A program made the translations under genes and the position numbers. Under the pieces are notes generated by a model, which saw only the letters and a program-made list of their open reading frames with translations, ran no database searches and was not told the DNA's origin. 64,000 nucleotides of DNA. It comes from Planctomycetota bacterium. GTDB lineage: Bacteria; Planctomycetota; UBA1135; GCA-002686595. The stretch covers positions 1 to 64,000 of the forward strand of contig JAPLOF010000039.1 of assembly GCA_026692665.1 (NCBI GenBank). Reading direction: 5' to 3'. Below, one piece after another: positions 47,026 through 55,765 of this stretch (positions are counted from its first letter, which is position 1; each line of letters opens with the position of its first letter).

Positions 47026-48039
47026 TCAGCTCTTCTTGCCGCGCAGCATCGAGGCCGCGCGTTCCGCCGCGCGCGTGCCTTTGTGCTTGTCGACCACTTC
47101 CTGGAATTTGGCCTTGGCCTTGCCCGAACCGAGCTTGGCCGCCTGTTCCTGAGCCCGGGCGAGCGCCTCGGCGCCAGCGATCTCCTTGGCGAGCTTCTCG
47201 TCCTTGCGGATGTCCTCGGCGCGCTTCTTGGCCGCGTCGCCGATCGGACCGGAGAATTCCTTCGCCAGGGCGTCGAACACGGTCAGGCCCTTGAGCACGT
47301 CGCGCGCGCCGACGAAACCCTCGGCCTGGTCGTTGAGCAGCTTCACGTGCTCGTCGATCGCGGCGATCAGCGTGGTCGCGCCGACCTTCTCGGCTTCTGT
47401 CGACTTCGCATCGTCCGAGATCGCGCGCAGCGCGGAGAGAGCCTTGCCCGGGTTGCCGGAGGCCATCGACTTGGCCGGAGCGGCGAGCCGCCCTTCGGGT
47501 TCCTTCTCGACCGGAATGGCGAGGAAGTTGGTCGAGCGCTTCTTCGCGCCCTTCAGGACTTCCTTGACCGTGCCCTTGGAGAGTTCATAAGGGCTTCCCG
47601 ACCAGGCGACCTTGCCCTGCGTGTCGATCAGGACGCTGTGCGGGATGCCCTTGACCCCGTACGCGCCGCTGGCCCGCGAACCCGACGCGACGGGGAGCGT
47701 GATCCCCATCGAGTCGACGTAGTCCGACACGAGCTTCGCGTCCTCGTCCGAGACGGCGACGACGACGAGCCCCTGCGCGGCGAATTCATCGTTCATTTCC
47801 TGGAGGTGAGGCCACGCCCCACGGCAGGGGCCTCACCAGGTGGCCCAGAACTCCACGAGGACGGCGTTGCCGCCCAGGTTGTCGAGTTCCAGCGGGCGAC
47901 CGATGTGGTTGAACCACGTCTTGGCGTTCAGCGGCGGAGCTTCGGCCCCGGGCTGGATGCCGTCGGCGGCGGGGCTCTTGAAGCCCACGACGGCGAGGGA
48001 CCCGAGCGCGAGGAATCCGAGGGCGAGGAGTGTTTTCAT
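47026..48039 (-). CDS. TlpA-like thioredoxin-fold protein, probable selenoprotein (UGPC)
   Basis: 337 residues from ATG 48039 if the TGA at codon 69 (47835-47833) is read as selenocysteine. The signal is LLALGFLALGSLAVVG. The thioredoxin strand VLVEFWATW is followed by TGA, then GPCRGAWPHLQEMNDEFAAQ in the same frame; ordinary TlpA proteins have WATWCGPC. The fold continues correctly after the TGA: VVVAVSDEDAKLV, the cis-proline loop GIPHSVLID and GKVAWSGSP. After about residue 170 comes a helical C-terminal domain of unknown type. The reading frame on both sides of the TGA is intact, and a 9-bp stem embraces the TGA (next entry). Alternatives are a nonsense mutation or a base-call error; an in-frame ATG at 47796 could give a fragment without the active site. 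No sel genes are in the window. Confidence 0.85.
47805..47837 (-). promoter_or_regulatory. Stem-loop around the TGA codon (SECIS candidate)
   Basis: On the minus strand GGTGAGGCC, containing the TGA, pairs perfectly with GGCCTCACC over 9 bp; flanking CCT/AGG may extend the base with a small bulge. The 15-base loop can form an inner CC/GG pair leaving UGCCGU at the apex, which has a G in the first two positions. The apex is only about 7 bases past the TGA, shorter than the roughly 16-37 bases typical of known bacterial SECIS elements. Confidence 0.45.
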
Positions 48040-48070
48040 GGGTGGTGCGGGAGTCCATCCCGGCCCATCG

Positions 48071-48076
48071 AGCATA
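48071..48076 (-). promoter_or_regulatory. -10-like hexamer TATGCT before the thioredoxin-like gene
   Basis: TATGCT (minus strand), 31 bases before ATG 48039 in the divergent region with uvrC; the -35 region is weak. Confidence 0.3.
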
Positions 48077-48209
48077 CACCCGGGATCGCGGATTCCAGTG
48101 GCGGAGAGCGCTGCGCCTGCGCTTCGAAGCCGGTTCCCGGGTTCGAGGTGCTCCCTTGTCGTGCCTTTACGCCGCCCGTCCGCCACCCGAGGATCCAGGA
48201 CCGGCACGC

Positions 48210-50048
48210 ATGTCCCAACTGGCCTGGAACCCCGACATCGACCTGGGCTCGATCCCCGAGCAGCCCGGCGTCTACCTGTTCCGCGACGTGTCCGGGGCCG
48301 TTCTCTACGTCGGCAAGTCGGCGCGGCTGCGCGACCGCGTGCGCACCTACCGGTCGGGCGGCGACGGGCGCTGGCAGATCCGCTTCCTCGACGCGGAAGC
48401 GCGCACGGTCGAGACGATCGTCACGCGCACCGAGCAGGAGGCGTTGCTGCTCGAAGACACGCTGATCAAGACGCACAAGCCGCCGCACAACGTGCGGCTG
48501 AAGGACGACAAGTCGTTCCGCATGCTGCGCATCGACCTGTCCGACGCCTTCCCGCGCCTCAAGTTCGTGCGCGCGAAGAACCCCGACGTCGGTCGCGAGG
48601 GCGGTCGCGCGCGCTTCTTCGGGCCGTTCGCCTCGAGCGGCGCCCTGCGCAAGACGCTCAGCGACCTGCACCGCATCGTGCCGTTGCGCGATTGTCCGGA
48701 CCACGTGCTGAACAACCGCTCGCGGCCGTGCCTGAAGCACCAGATCGGCCTGTGCAGCGCGCCGTGCGTGGGCCTCATCTCGGCCGGGGAGTACGCGGCG
48801 CTCGTGGACAAGGCCGCCCGCATCCTCTCGGGCGACGTCGAGGACGTGCGCGCCGATCTCGAGGCGCGCATGCGTTCCGCGGCCGACGCGCTCGAGTACG
48901 AGCGCGCGGCGGGCTGGCGCGATCGGCTCACCGCGCTGTCGCGCACGGTCGAAGGTCAGGGCGTGCGGCCCAAGGACGACGTGCGCCGCGACGTGCTCGG
49001 GCTCGCGCGCGCCGGCGACGCGGCGGTCGTTCACCGTCTGTCCTTCGGCGAGGGGCGCATGCACGAGAGCCGCGCGCACGTGTTCCGGTCGCAATTGCCC
49101 GACGAGGAGCTGCTGCACGTCGTGCTCACGGCCCTGTACGCGCCCGGAAGACGCGCAGTGCCGGCGGAAATCGTCGTTCCATGCCTGCCGTCCGAACCCG
49201 AGCTCTTGCGCGTCGCGCTCGGCGGCGATGTCGCGATCCTCGCGCCGAAGAGCGGCGAGCGCGCGCGCATGCTGGGCATCGCCGGCGAGAACGCGCGGGC
49301 CGAGCTGGTGCAGGCCGAGAGCGAACGCGCCGGCGAGGAGGCCGCGCTCGACGAGCTCGCGCAGATCCTCGCCCTCGACGGCGCTCCCGAGGTCATCGAC
49401 TGTTTCGACGTCTCGAACTTCCAGGGCTCGAACGTGGTCGCGAGCCGCGTGCGCTTCCGCCGCGGGCACGCCGATCGTGCCGGCTACCGGCGCTTCCAGG
49501 TGCGCGGCGTCGAAGGCCAGGACGATTTCGCCTCGATGAAGGAGGTCGTCGGCCGCTCGTTGCGCCGTGGAGTCGAGGACGACGACCTGCCCGACCTCGT
49601 CGTGATCGACGGCGGCGCGCAGCAGCTCGCCAAGGCCCTGGAGGCGCGCGACGAGGCCAGCGCCTGGGAGGTCGCGATGGTCGGCCTGGCCAAGGCGCGC
49701 TCGGCCGGCGGCGCGCGCGCCAAGGCCACCGACGAGCGGCTCTTCGTGCCCGGAGCGCTCGAGCCCATCCCGCTGCCGCGGCACAGCGCGGCGCGTCACC
49801 TGTTGGAGCGGATCCGCGACGAGGCGCACCGCTTCGCGATCACCTACCACCGCAAGGAGCGCGGCAGGATCGCCTCGCGCCTCGACTCGATCGCGGGCGT
49901 GGGCCCCGAGCGCCGCAAGGCGTTGTTGCGGGCCTTCGGCAGCGTCGCCGGCGTGAAGTCCGCGAGCCTGGAACAGATCGCGGCGGTCCCGGGGATCGGG
50001 CCGGAGCTCGCGGCGACGATCGAGCGCAGTCTGCGGGAGGCGAGCTAG
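48210..50048 (+). CDS. uvrC: Excinuclease ABC subunit UvrC
   Basis: 612 residues from ATG 48210. The nuclease that cuts DNA on both sides of the lesion bound by UvrB. The GIY-YIG domain is at the N-terminus (PGVYLFRDVSGAVLYVGKSA with RLRDRVRTY). Next come NNRSRPCLKHQIGLCSAPC (the cysteine-rich region), the UVR motif (ADALEYERAAGWRDRL), the RNase-H-like endonuclease domain (VIDCFDVSNFQGSNVVAS, VVIDGGAQQLAKAL) and a C-terminal HhH pair (GVGPERRKALLRAFGSVAGV, VPGIGPELAATIERSL). A normal full-length UvrC. Confidence 0.97.
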   Translation: MSQLAWNPDIDLGSIPEQPGVYLFRDVSGAVLYVGKSARLRDRVRTYRSGGDGRWQIRFLDAEARTVETIVTRTEQEALLLEDTLIKTHKPPHNVRLKDDKSFRMLRIDLSDAFPRLKFVRAKNPDVGREGGRARFFGPFASSGALRKTLSDLHRIVPLRDCPDHVLNNRSRPCLKHQIGLCSAPCVGLISAGEYAALVDKAARILSGDVEDVRADLEARMRSAADALEYERAAGWRDRLTALSRTVEGQGVRPKDDVRRDVLGLARAGDAAVVHRLSFGEGRMHESRAHVFRSQLPDEELLHVVLTALYAPGRRAVPAEIVVPCLPSEPELLRVALGGDVAILAPKSGERARMLGIAGENARAELVQAESERAGEEAALDELAQILALDGAPEVIDCFDVSNFQGSNVVASRVRFRRGHADRAGYRRFQVRGVEGQDDFASMKEVVGRSLRRGVEDDDLPDLVVIDGGAQQLAKALEARDEASAWEVAMVGLAKARSAGGARAKATDERLFVPGALEPIPLPRHSAARHLLERIRDEAHRFAITYHRKERGRIASRLDSIAGVGPERRKALLRAFGSVAGVKSASLEQIAAVPGIGPELAATIERSLREAS

Positions 50049-50148
50049 GGCTTTCCTGGCCCGGCCGTTCGGTCCGAGGGGCCGCGGATCTCCCGTCCGT
50101 GCCGGAACGGGGACCTCCCCTGGGCCTTGTGGTATCAACGACGCCGCC

Positions 50149-52737
50149 ATGAAGAGATTGCTCGCCTCGGTCTCGATCCTGGCGCTCACTGCGTTCGCAC
50201 GAGCCCAGGGCCCCGTTCCTTCCGCGGCTCCGCCCGCGCCGCGCGCCGCGCGCGCGCTCCTCGTCGGCTGCACGCAGTACCCGTACCTGGAACAGGCTGG
50301 CGTCGCCCCGGGGTCGAACACGATCTCGTTGCGCGGCCCGGCGAACGACGTCGAGCTCTTCGCCCGCACCCTGCGCGACGTGTACGCGGTCCCCGCGGCG
50401 TCGATGACGCTGCTCTTCGGCTGGCCCGACGACGAGAAGGCGCGGCCCACGAAGGCCAACATCGTGCGCGCGTTCCAGAAGCTCGCCGCGGACGCGAAGG
50501 CCGGCGACTGGATCGTGATCTTCCTGGCCGGCCACGGCTCGCAGCAGCCCAGTTCCGCGGCGAGCCTCGACGACGAGGCCGACGGCCTGGACGAGATCTT
50601 CCTGCCGGCCGACGTGCGGCCCGCTCCGGACGGCCAGAAGGTCCCCAACGCGCTCGTCGACGACGAGATCGCGCAGTACGTGGCCGCCATTCAGAGGAAG
50701 GGCAGCGAGGTCTGGCTCGTGGTCGACGCGTGCCATTCGGGCACCCTCTTGCGCGGCGGCGACTGGGTCGTGCGCGGCCTGCCGGCGGACCGGCTCGGGG
50801 TGCGCGGCACGGCGCCGCGTCCGGCGCCTGCGCCCGTCCCGGCCACGCCCGGCACAGCCGCACCCGGCGCGACCCCCGCGCCCGCACCCGCGGCGACCGA
50901 CGGCGTGTCGGCGTTCTACGGCGCGCAGAGCTTTGGTTCCGCGCCCGAGATGGAGCTCCCCGAGGGCGGTGCCGACGCGCGGCCGCAGGGGCTCTTCACC
51001 TACCTGCTCGTGCGCGAGATGCGCCGTCTCGGCGCCAGCGCGACGTACTCCGAGCTCGCGCAGCGCGTGATCGCCGCGTACCAGGCGTTCCCCTGCCACC
51101 TGACCGTGCCGATGGCGCAGGGCGACCTCGACCGCGTCGTCGGCGGCGGGGGCCGCGTGGCCGAGCCGCCGCTCCTGCTCGAGATCGTGAACGGTTCTCC
51201 CCGCCTGAACCAGGGGATCCTGCAGGGGGTCGACGTCGGGCTCCAGCTCGAAGCCGTCGCGGATGGCGCGGCCCCGGACGCGCGGGCCCTGGCCGTGCTC
51301 GAGGTCGTCGCGGCGAGTCTCTACGACGCCGAGTGCGCCGTGCGCTCCGGCGCGCTCCCGGCGGACGCCACCTCGCTCCGCGCGCGGATCACCGCGCGGC
51401 CGCTCGGAGAATTCCAGCTCACGCTCGCGGTCGTCTCGCCGCGCGACGAGCCGCTCGGGATCGACGCTCTGCCGCAGCCCGTGCGCGACTTCCTGAAGAG
51501 CGAGACTTCGAAGTTCCGCGTGACGGCCGATCGACGCGAGGCCGACTGGCGCATCGTGGTCGACGGCGATCACCTCCACCTGCGCGCCGCGGACCACGTG
51601 GGTGCCCCCGACCTCCTCGACGTGCCTACGGCCAAGCTCGCGTTGACGCTGGGCAAGATCCGCAAGGTCCACAACCTGCGCCGGCTGTGCGGCCTGTTCC
51701 CGCCGCCGGACTCGACCCTCGCGGTCTGGCTCGAGCGGCGCGCGCGCGGCTCGACCCGGGTCGAGCGCCTCGACGCCGGCGACGTTCTGCGCCCGGGCGA
51801 CGAGGTGCGCGTGATGCTCAAGAAGTCCGGCGCCGGAATCTACGACGTCACCGTGCACTTCCTGGACGCGAACTACGGGATCCGCTGCCTGTTCCCCCCC
51901 GCGGGCGGCAGCGCGCGTCTCGAGCCCAAGGCGGACGCGGCGCTGGAGCTCGTGCCCTGGACGGGCGTGATCGACGACTCGCTGGGCGTCGAGAGCGTGT
52001 GGGTCCTGGCCGTGCCGCGCGGGCCTTCGGACCCCGTGCGCAGCGTGGCCGAGTTCGCGCAGGACCCGACCACGACGCGCGGTCTCGCCGAGGAGAAGGC
52101 CGCCCGCGGCGTCCTCGAGGAGCTCATGGCCGGGACCTTGACCCGCGGCCTCGCCGTGGCGGACTCGAGCGCGCCGTCGGCGGGCAGCATCTTCCAGGTC
52201 CCGCTCGTGACCGTGTGGCCCGAACTCGGGCCACCCGCCTGGAAGAGCGCGGAGCCGCCGCGCGCGGAGGCTCCGTGCCCGTTCCTCGCCGGCCTCCCGG
52301 TCGCGTTCGATCCAGGCACCTGCTTCGAGTTCGCCGCCAGCCCGGCCACGGGGGCGCGCGACGACGTGCTGCTCCTCGGGGACGCCTCTGGCCCGCGGGC
52401 CGTCCTGTTCGACTTCTCCGCGCCGGCCGCCGTGCGCCCGGCGCGTCCGGCCGACTTCGACCCCGAAGCCGCGTTCCTGTTCCTCCCCGACGGCCGTCGC
52501 CTCGCGCTCTACGACCGCCGCGACCGGGGCTCGTTCGATCTGTGCCTCCTGGACGCCGACGGCGACGGGAACGCGGAGTCCCGGTGGACGAGAACGGACG
52601 CGGAGTGGATCCTCCAGGAAGGAGTCCGGATGCCCTGGCTCTCCCAAGCCCACCTCGCGACCAGCGTGATCGGCAACAACATGACGAAGCTCGCGACCGC
52701 GCGGCTCTCGTTCCTGGCCGCTCGCGCCCAACATTGA
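50149..52737 (+). CDS. Exported caspase-fold (C14-like) protein with long C-terminal part
   Basis: 862 residues with a signal peptide (SILALTAFARAQ). The Peptidase C14/metacaspase domain is residues about 35-270: RALLVGCTQYPYL, GPANDVELFARTL, the catalytic H129 in LAGHGSQQP, and C195 in VVDACHSGTLL. A proline/alanine-rich linker (PAPAPVPATPGTAAPGATPA) follows the p20-like region. The rest has a DUF4384-like beta segment (GDEVRVMLKKSGAGIYDVTV and HFLDANYGIRCLFPPAGG) and a terminal beta domain. It lies 46 bases before a lipoprotein gene that is probably co-transcribed. Both catalytic residues are intact, so a working cysteine protease outside the cytoplasm is plausible. Confidence 0.92.
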   Translation: MKRLLASVSILALTAFARAQGPVPSAAPPAPRAARALLVGCTQYPYLEQAGVAPGSNTISLRGPANDVELFARTLRDVYAVPAASMTLLFGWPDDEKARPTKANIVRAFQKLAADAKAGDWIVIFLAGHGSQQPSSAASLDDEADGLDEIFLPADVRPAPDGQKVPNALVDDEIAQYVAAIQRKGSEVWLVVDACHSGTLLRGGDWVVRGLPADRLGVRGTAPRPAPAPVPATPGTAAPGATPAPAPAATDGVSAFYGAQSFGSAPEMELPEGGADARPQGLFTYLLVREMRRLGASATYSELAQRVIAAYQAFPCHLTVPMAQGDLDRVVGGGGRVAEPPLLLEIVNGSPRLNQGILQGVDVGLQLEAVADGAAPDARALAVLEVVAASLYDAECAVRSGALPADATSLRARITARPLGEFQLTLAVVSPRDEPLGIDALPQPVRDFLKSETSKFRVTADRREADWRIVVDGDHLHLRAADHVGAPDLLDVPTAKLALTLGKIRKVHNLRRLCGLFPPPDSTLAVWLERRARGSTRVERLDAGDVLRPGDEVRVMLKKSGAGIYDVTVHFLDANYGIRCLFPPAGGSARLEPKADAALELVPWTGVIDDSLGVESVWVLAVPRGPSDPVRSVAEFAQDPTTTRGLAEEKAARGVLEELMAGTLTRGLAVADSSAPSAGSIFQVPLVTVWPELGPPAWKSAEPPRAEAPCPFLAGLPVAFDPGTCFEFAASPATGARDDVLLLGDASGPRAVLFDFSAPAAVRPARPADFDPEAAFLFLPDGRRLALYDRRDRGSFDLCLLDADGDGNAESRWTRTDAEWILQEGVRMPWLSQAHLATSVIGNNMTKLATARLSFLAARAQH

Positions 52738-52783
52738 ACGTTCCGCGTTCGATCGCCCCCCGTTCCCATCTACGCAGAACCGC

Positions 52784-54481
52784 ATGAGAGTCTCCGCGCT
52801 CACCACCGTGTCCCTGGGCTTCCTCGTCGCGGCGGGCTTCGCGGCCTGCCAGTCGGAACCGTTCCACCGCGAGACGCGCGCGTTGGACCAGCGCGACGCG
52901 GGATCCGTCCACGTCACCGTGCTGGCCGTCGCGCCCTGGTCCCACTACGTGGACGCGCTGACGCCGCGCTTCACGATGAGCGCGGACGACGCGGTCGGGA
53001 AGGTGATCCGCGACACGCGCCAGAGCATGGAGTCCCGCCAGTCCTCGGTCTCGACCGGGGCCTCGGCCACGGAGAAGCCCGGGATGTTCGGCGCGCCCAC
53101 GGGCCCGGACCCTGTCAAGGCCAGCGTGTTCGCGGCCGTTCCTGACAAGCTCGAGGGTCCTGACGCGATGATGGAGGTCTGGACGGCGAACTCGCTGTAC
53201 CAGGAAGTGCAGATCCTGAACCGCGTGCTGCGCGACGCCGTCATCCCGACTGGATTCCGGCCCTACCTCGTGCGCCTGCAGGTCAGCCTGATCCCGCGCC
53301 GCCGCCACCAGCCGTACGACGCGTACACGACCCTGTCCTTCTTCTCGCCCGAGGTGCAGATCGCGGCGGCCGGTTCCACGCCCGCGCCGCGCAGCGCGCC
53401 GAGCGTGTCCCTGCGCTCGGGCGGCGTCTCCGGCGAGTCGACGGGCGGCACGGGGCCCGTCGTGCTGCCGCTGCTCGTGACCGACAACCTCGAATCGTCG
53501 CTCGTTTCGCGTTCGCAGCAGGACGCGCAGCGCCTCGCGTTGTCGCTGTTGGCCCTGCCCGGGGACTTCGCCGGGAAGCTGACGGCGGACCTCTTCGCCA
53601 ACGAGTTCCAGGGCCAGGTCGCGGGCCGCGACCTGAACAGCCTGCTCACGATGGCGCGCGTTTCGCCGAACACCCTGCGCGTGCGGATCGGCGCGATGGC
53701 GGAATCGACGGCCGACTACGCGATGGTGCCGCGCAACCACAACGTGACGCTCCTCGTCATGGTGCCGGAGAAGAGCGAGGCCGAGGTCGAGCTCGTGGCG
53801 CGCACCTCGCTGGTCGACACGCAGACGGGGATCGAGCTCGCCGACAGCTCGCCCGAGCGGGTCGCGGCCCTGCTCGAGGGCGTCGGATCCCGCTGGGGTC
53901 TCCAGGGGCTCGGCGCGCCCGCGCTCGAGGAGCTCTTCCGACTGGCGCAGTCGAACGACCAGTCGCGCTTTCAGAAGCGCCTCAACGAGCTCGCGAGCCC
54001 CACGTCGCAGGGCGCGCAGTACCCGCAGTCGCTCTGGATCGAGCTGGTCGGCCTCGTGTCGGGGAGCCAGTTCACGTCCACGCGCTTCGAGCTGCCTGGT
54101 CACGGCGCGGGTGGGGGGGTCCCGGCCTCGCTCACGTCGCAGACCCTCGTCGTGCTCGACTACGGCTGGTCGCGCTGCGAGACGATCGTGCGTGATGCCG
54201 CGTTCCCCGAGAACGCCAAGCTGCGCGCGTTCCTCGAGTTCGACGACAACGGGCGCGTGATCTCGCTGCCGGCGGACGCGCTGCAGGTGGACGCGGAGAA
54301 GCAGACGCTGCGTCTCGTGTTCACGTCGCTCCTCGCGCTGAACATGTCGGGGCCGGCGGCCATCCCCGGGAACCTGCGCATCCGGCTGAACCTGGACGGC
54401 GACGACCTGCCTGCGTTCTCGGCGCTCTACCTGCCCGGGACCACGGCGCCGCCGGCCGCGCAGACCCCGAAGGGTTCCTAG
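52784..54481 (+). CDS. Lipoprotein of unknown function, paired with the caspase-fold gene
   Basis: 565 residues. The signal ends FAAC (VAAGFAACQSE), a lipobox. The protein is an alternation of helices and beta segments without a recognisable family; features include GSVHVTVLAVAPWSHYVDAL, RLQVSLIPRRRHQPYDAYTT (basic loop), NHNVTLLVMVPEKSEAEVEL and LRIRLNLDGDDLPAFSALYL. It follows the caspase-fold gene by 46 bases and is itself followed by a convergent gene. It may be a membrane-anchored partner or substrate of the protease. Confidence 0.75.
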   Translation: MRVSALTTVSLGFLVAAGFAACQSEPFHRETRALDQRDAGSVHVTVLAVAPWSHYVDALTPRFTMSADDAVGKVIRDTRQSMESRQSSVSTGASATEKPGMFGAPTGPDPVKASVFAAVPDKLEGPDAMMEVWTANSLYQEVQILNRVLRDAVIPTGFRPYLVRLQVSLIPRRRHQPYDAYTTLSFFSPEVQIAAAGSTPAPRSAPSVSLRSGGVSGESTGGTGPVVLPLLVTDNLESSLVSRSQQDAQRLALSLLALPGDFAGKLTADLFANEFQGQVAGRDLNSLLTMARVSPNTLRVRIGAMAESTADYAMVPRNHNVTLLVMVPEKSEAEVELVARTSLVDTQTGIELADSSPERVAALLEGVGSRWGLQGLGAPALEELFRLAQSNDQSRFQKRLNELASPTSQGAQYPQSLWIELVGLVSGSQFTSTRFELPGHGAGGGVPASLTSQTLVVLDYGWSRCETIVRDAAFPENAKLRAFLEFDDNGRVISLPADALQVDAEKQTLRLVFTSLLALNMSGPAAIPGNLRIRLNLDGDDLPAFSALYLPGTTAPPAAQTPKGS

Positions 54482-54492
54482 AGCTGGCGCGT

Positions 54493-55473
54493 TCAGCGCG
54501 GCAGGCGGATCACGACGGGCTCGTCTTTCGCGAGCGGGACCTCCACCGCGCGCGAGGCTCGCCCGTGGCTGGCCTCGGCCGCATTCACGCGCCAACGGCC
54601 CCGCAGCAGCGTCGCGACGTGCACCCGTCCGTCCGCGTCGCAATCCCGGCCGAATCGTCCGCCTTCGACGCCGATGCCGTCGACGCGCGCACCGCTCGCC
54701 GGACTGCCGTCGGGCCGTAGCACCTGGAAGGTCGCGGCGTAGAGCTCGAGCCGGATCGGATCGAGGACGCGTGTGCCGGACGAGGGCTCGAGGACGCGCA
54801 CCGGGATCCAGGGATAGCTCACGTCGCCCACGTAGAGGCGGCTCACGGCCCAGGGCAGGGTCTCGACGACGAAAGCACCCGCGGCGTCGGTGCGGACCGT
54901 GCTGCGGGGCGGCCGGCCGGGCACGTCGTCCTTCAGCAGGACCTCGATGCCCTCGAGCGGCGCGCCGTTCGCGTCGAGGATCGTCCCGCGTACGAGGTCC
55001 ACGCTGCGCAGCACGAAGGGGATCCAGGGCGGGTCCGCCGACTCCGTGACCGTGACGGTGCCTTCGCCGACGAGACCCGGCCCGCGCACCGCGATCCGAT
55101 AGGGGCCGGCGCGGACGGGCGCCAGCTCGATGCGCGGCCCCTCGGCCTCCGTGAGCGGGATCGGGAGCTTCGAGAACGAGCGTCGCGGGCCGACCGGGAA
55201 CCACTCGACTTCGACGCGTCCGGCGACGGGGTTCCCGCGCTCGTCCACGAGCTCCAGGCGCAAGCTCGCGACGGAACTCGTGAGGGGCGCCGCGATCGTC
55301 ATGCGGGGGAGTGCTGCCGCGGGCTCGGTGGTGCGTGCGGCCTCTGGATCCGGCGCGACCGCGATCTCGTGCGCGCGTGTCGTCCCTCCCGGGTTCGCCG
55401 GCGCCTGCAGAGGCTCGAGCGCCGCGGGTGCCAGCAGACCCGGCAGCCACGCCGCTGCGACGAGGATCGCCAT
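54493..55473 (-). CDS. Membrane-anchored protein with carboxypeptidase-regulatory-like domains
   Basis: 326 residues from ATG 55473, which begins directly with the membrane helix (AILVAAAWLPGLLAPAAL). Two or three Ig-like beta domains of the carboxypeptidase-regulatory/CarboxypepD_reg type follow: RLELVDERGNPVAGRVEVEW, RGTILDANGAPLEGIEVLLK with AAGAFVVETLPW, and FQVLRPDGSPASGARVDGIG. The start is uncertain: the frame stays open upstream with the basic segment GRKGFPPHTRGRTALPLLLV, and a further ATG at 55623 would add 50 residues, but codon bias there is weak. Likely an envelope-surface protein. Confidence 0.7.
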   Translation of the reverse strand: MAILVAAAWLPGLLAPAALEPLQAPANPGGTTRAHEIAVAPDPEAARTTEPAAALPRMTIAAPLTSSVASLRLELVDERGNPVAGRVEVEWFPVGPRRSFSKLPIPLTEAEGPRIELAPVRAGPYRIAVRGPGLVGEGTVTVTESADPPWIPFVLRSVDLVRGTILDANGAPLEGIEVLLKDDVPGRPPRSTVRTDAAGAFVVETLPWAVSRLYVGDVSYPWIPVRVLEPSSGTRVLDPIRLELYAATFQVLRPDGSPASGARVDGIGVEGGRFGRDCDADGRVHVATLLRGRWRVNAAEASHGRASRAVEVPLAKDEPVVIRLPR

Positions 55474-55765
55474 AGAGACTACGAGCAGGAGGGGCAGGGC
55501 CGTCCGCCCGCGCGTGTGCGGCGGAAATCCCTTCCGACCCCGTTGCGCGCCTGCGACGGAAGGGCAACTTGACCGGCGGACACTCCATCTTCGGCCGCCG
55601 GAAGGCGAAAGGAATGGATGCATCCACCGGGCCGCACGGCTCGGCGCGCGCACGGCGATCCCGCTCCTCGCTCTCTCCTTCGATCGCATCGACGGGGAGG
55701 ATAGGGCGCGGAACCCGCGGTGTCGCGTGGACTCGTCCATCCCAGCACACCGCTTCGCGATCGAC
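55474..55765. other. 292-base region between divergent genes
   Basis: It must contain the promoters of the regulatory-like and haloperoxidase genes, unless the former starts farther upstream (see previous entry). I see no convincing promoter boxes, RNA gene or repeat in it. Confidence 0.4.

Noticed and set aside
47786..48079. Treating the thioredoxin-like locus as two separate genes (a short one ending at the TGA and a second from ATG 47796).
   Set aside because: The thioredoxin fold continues through the TGA in one frame, so it is one gene.
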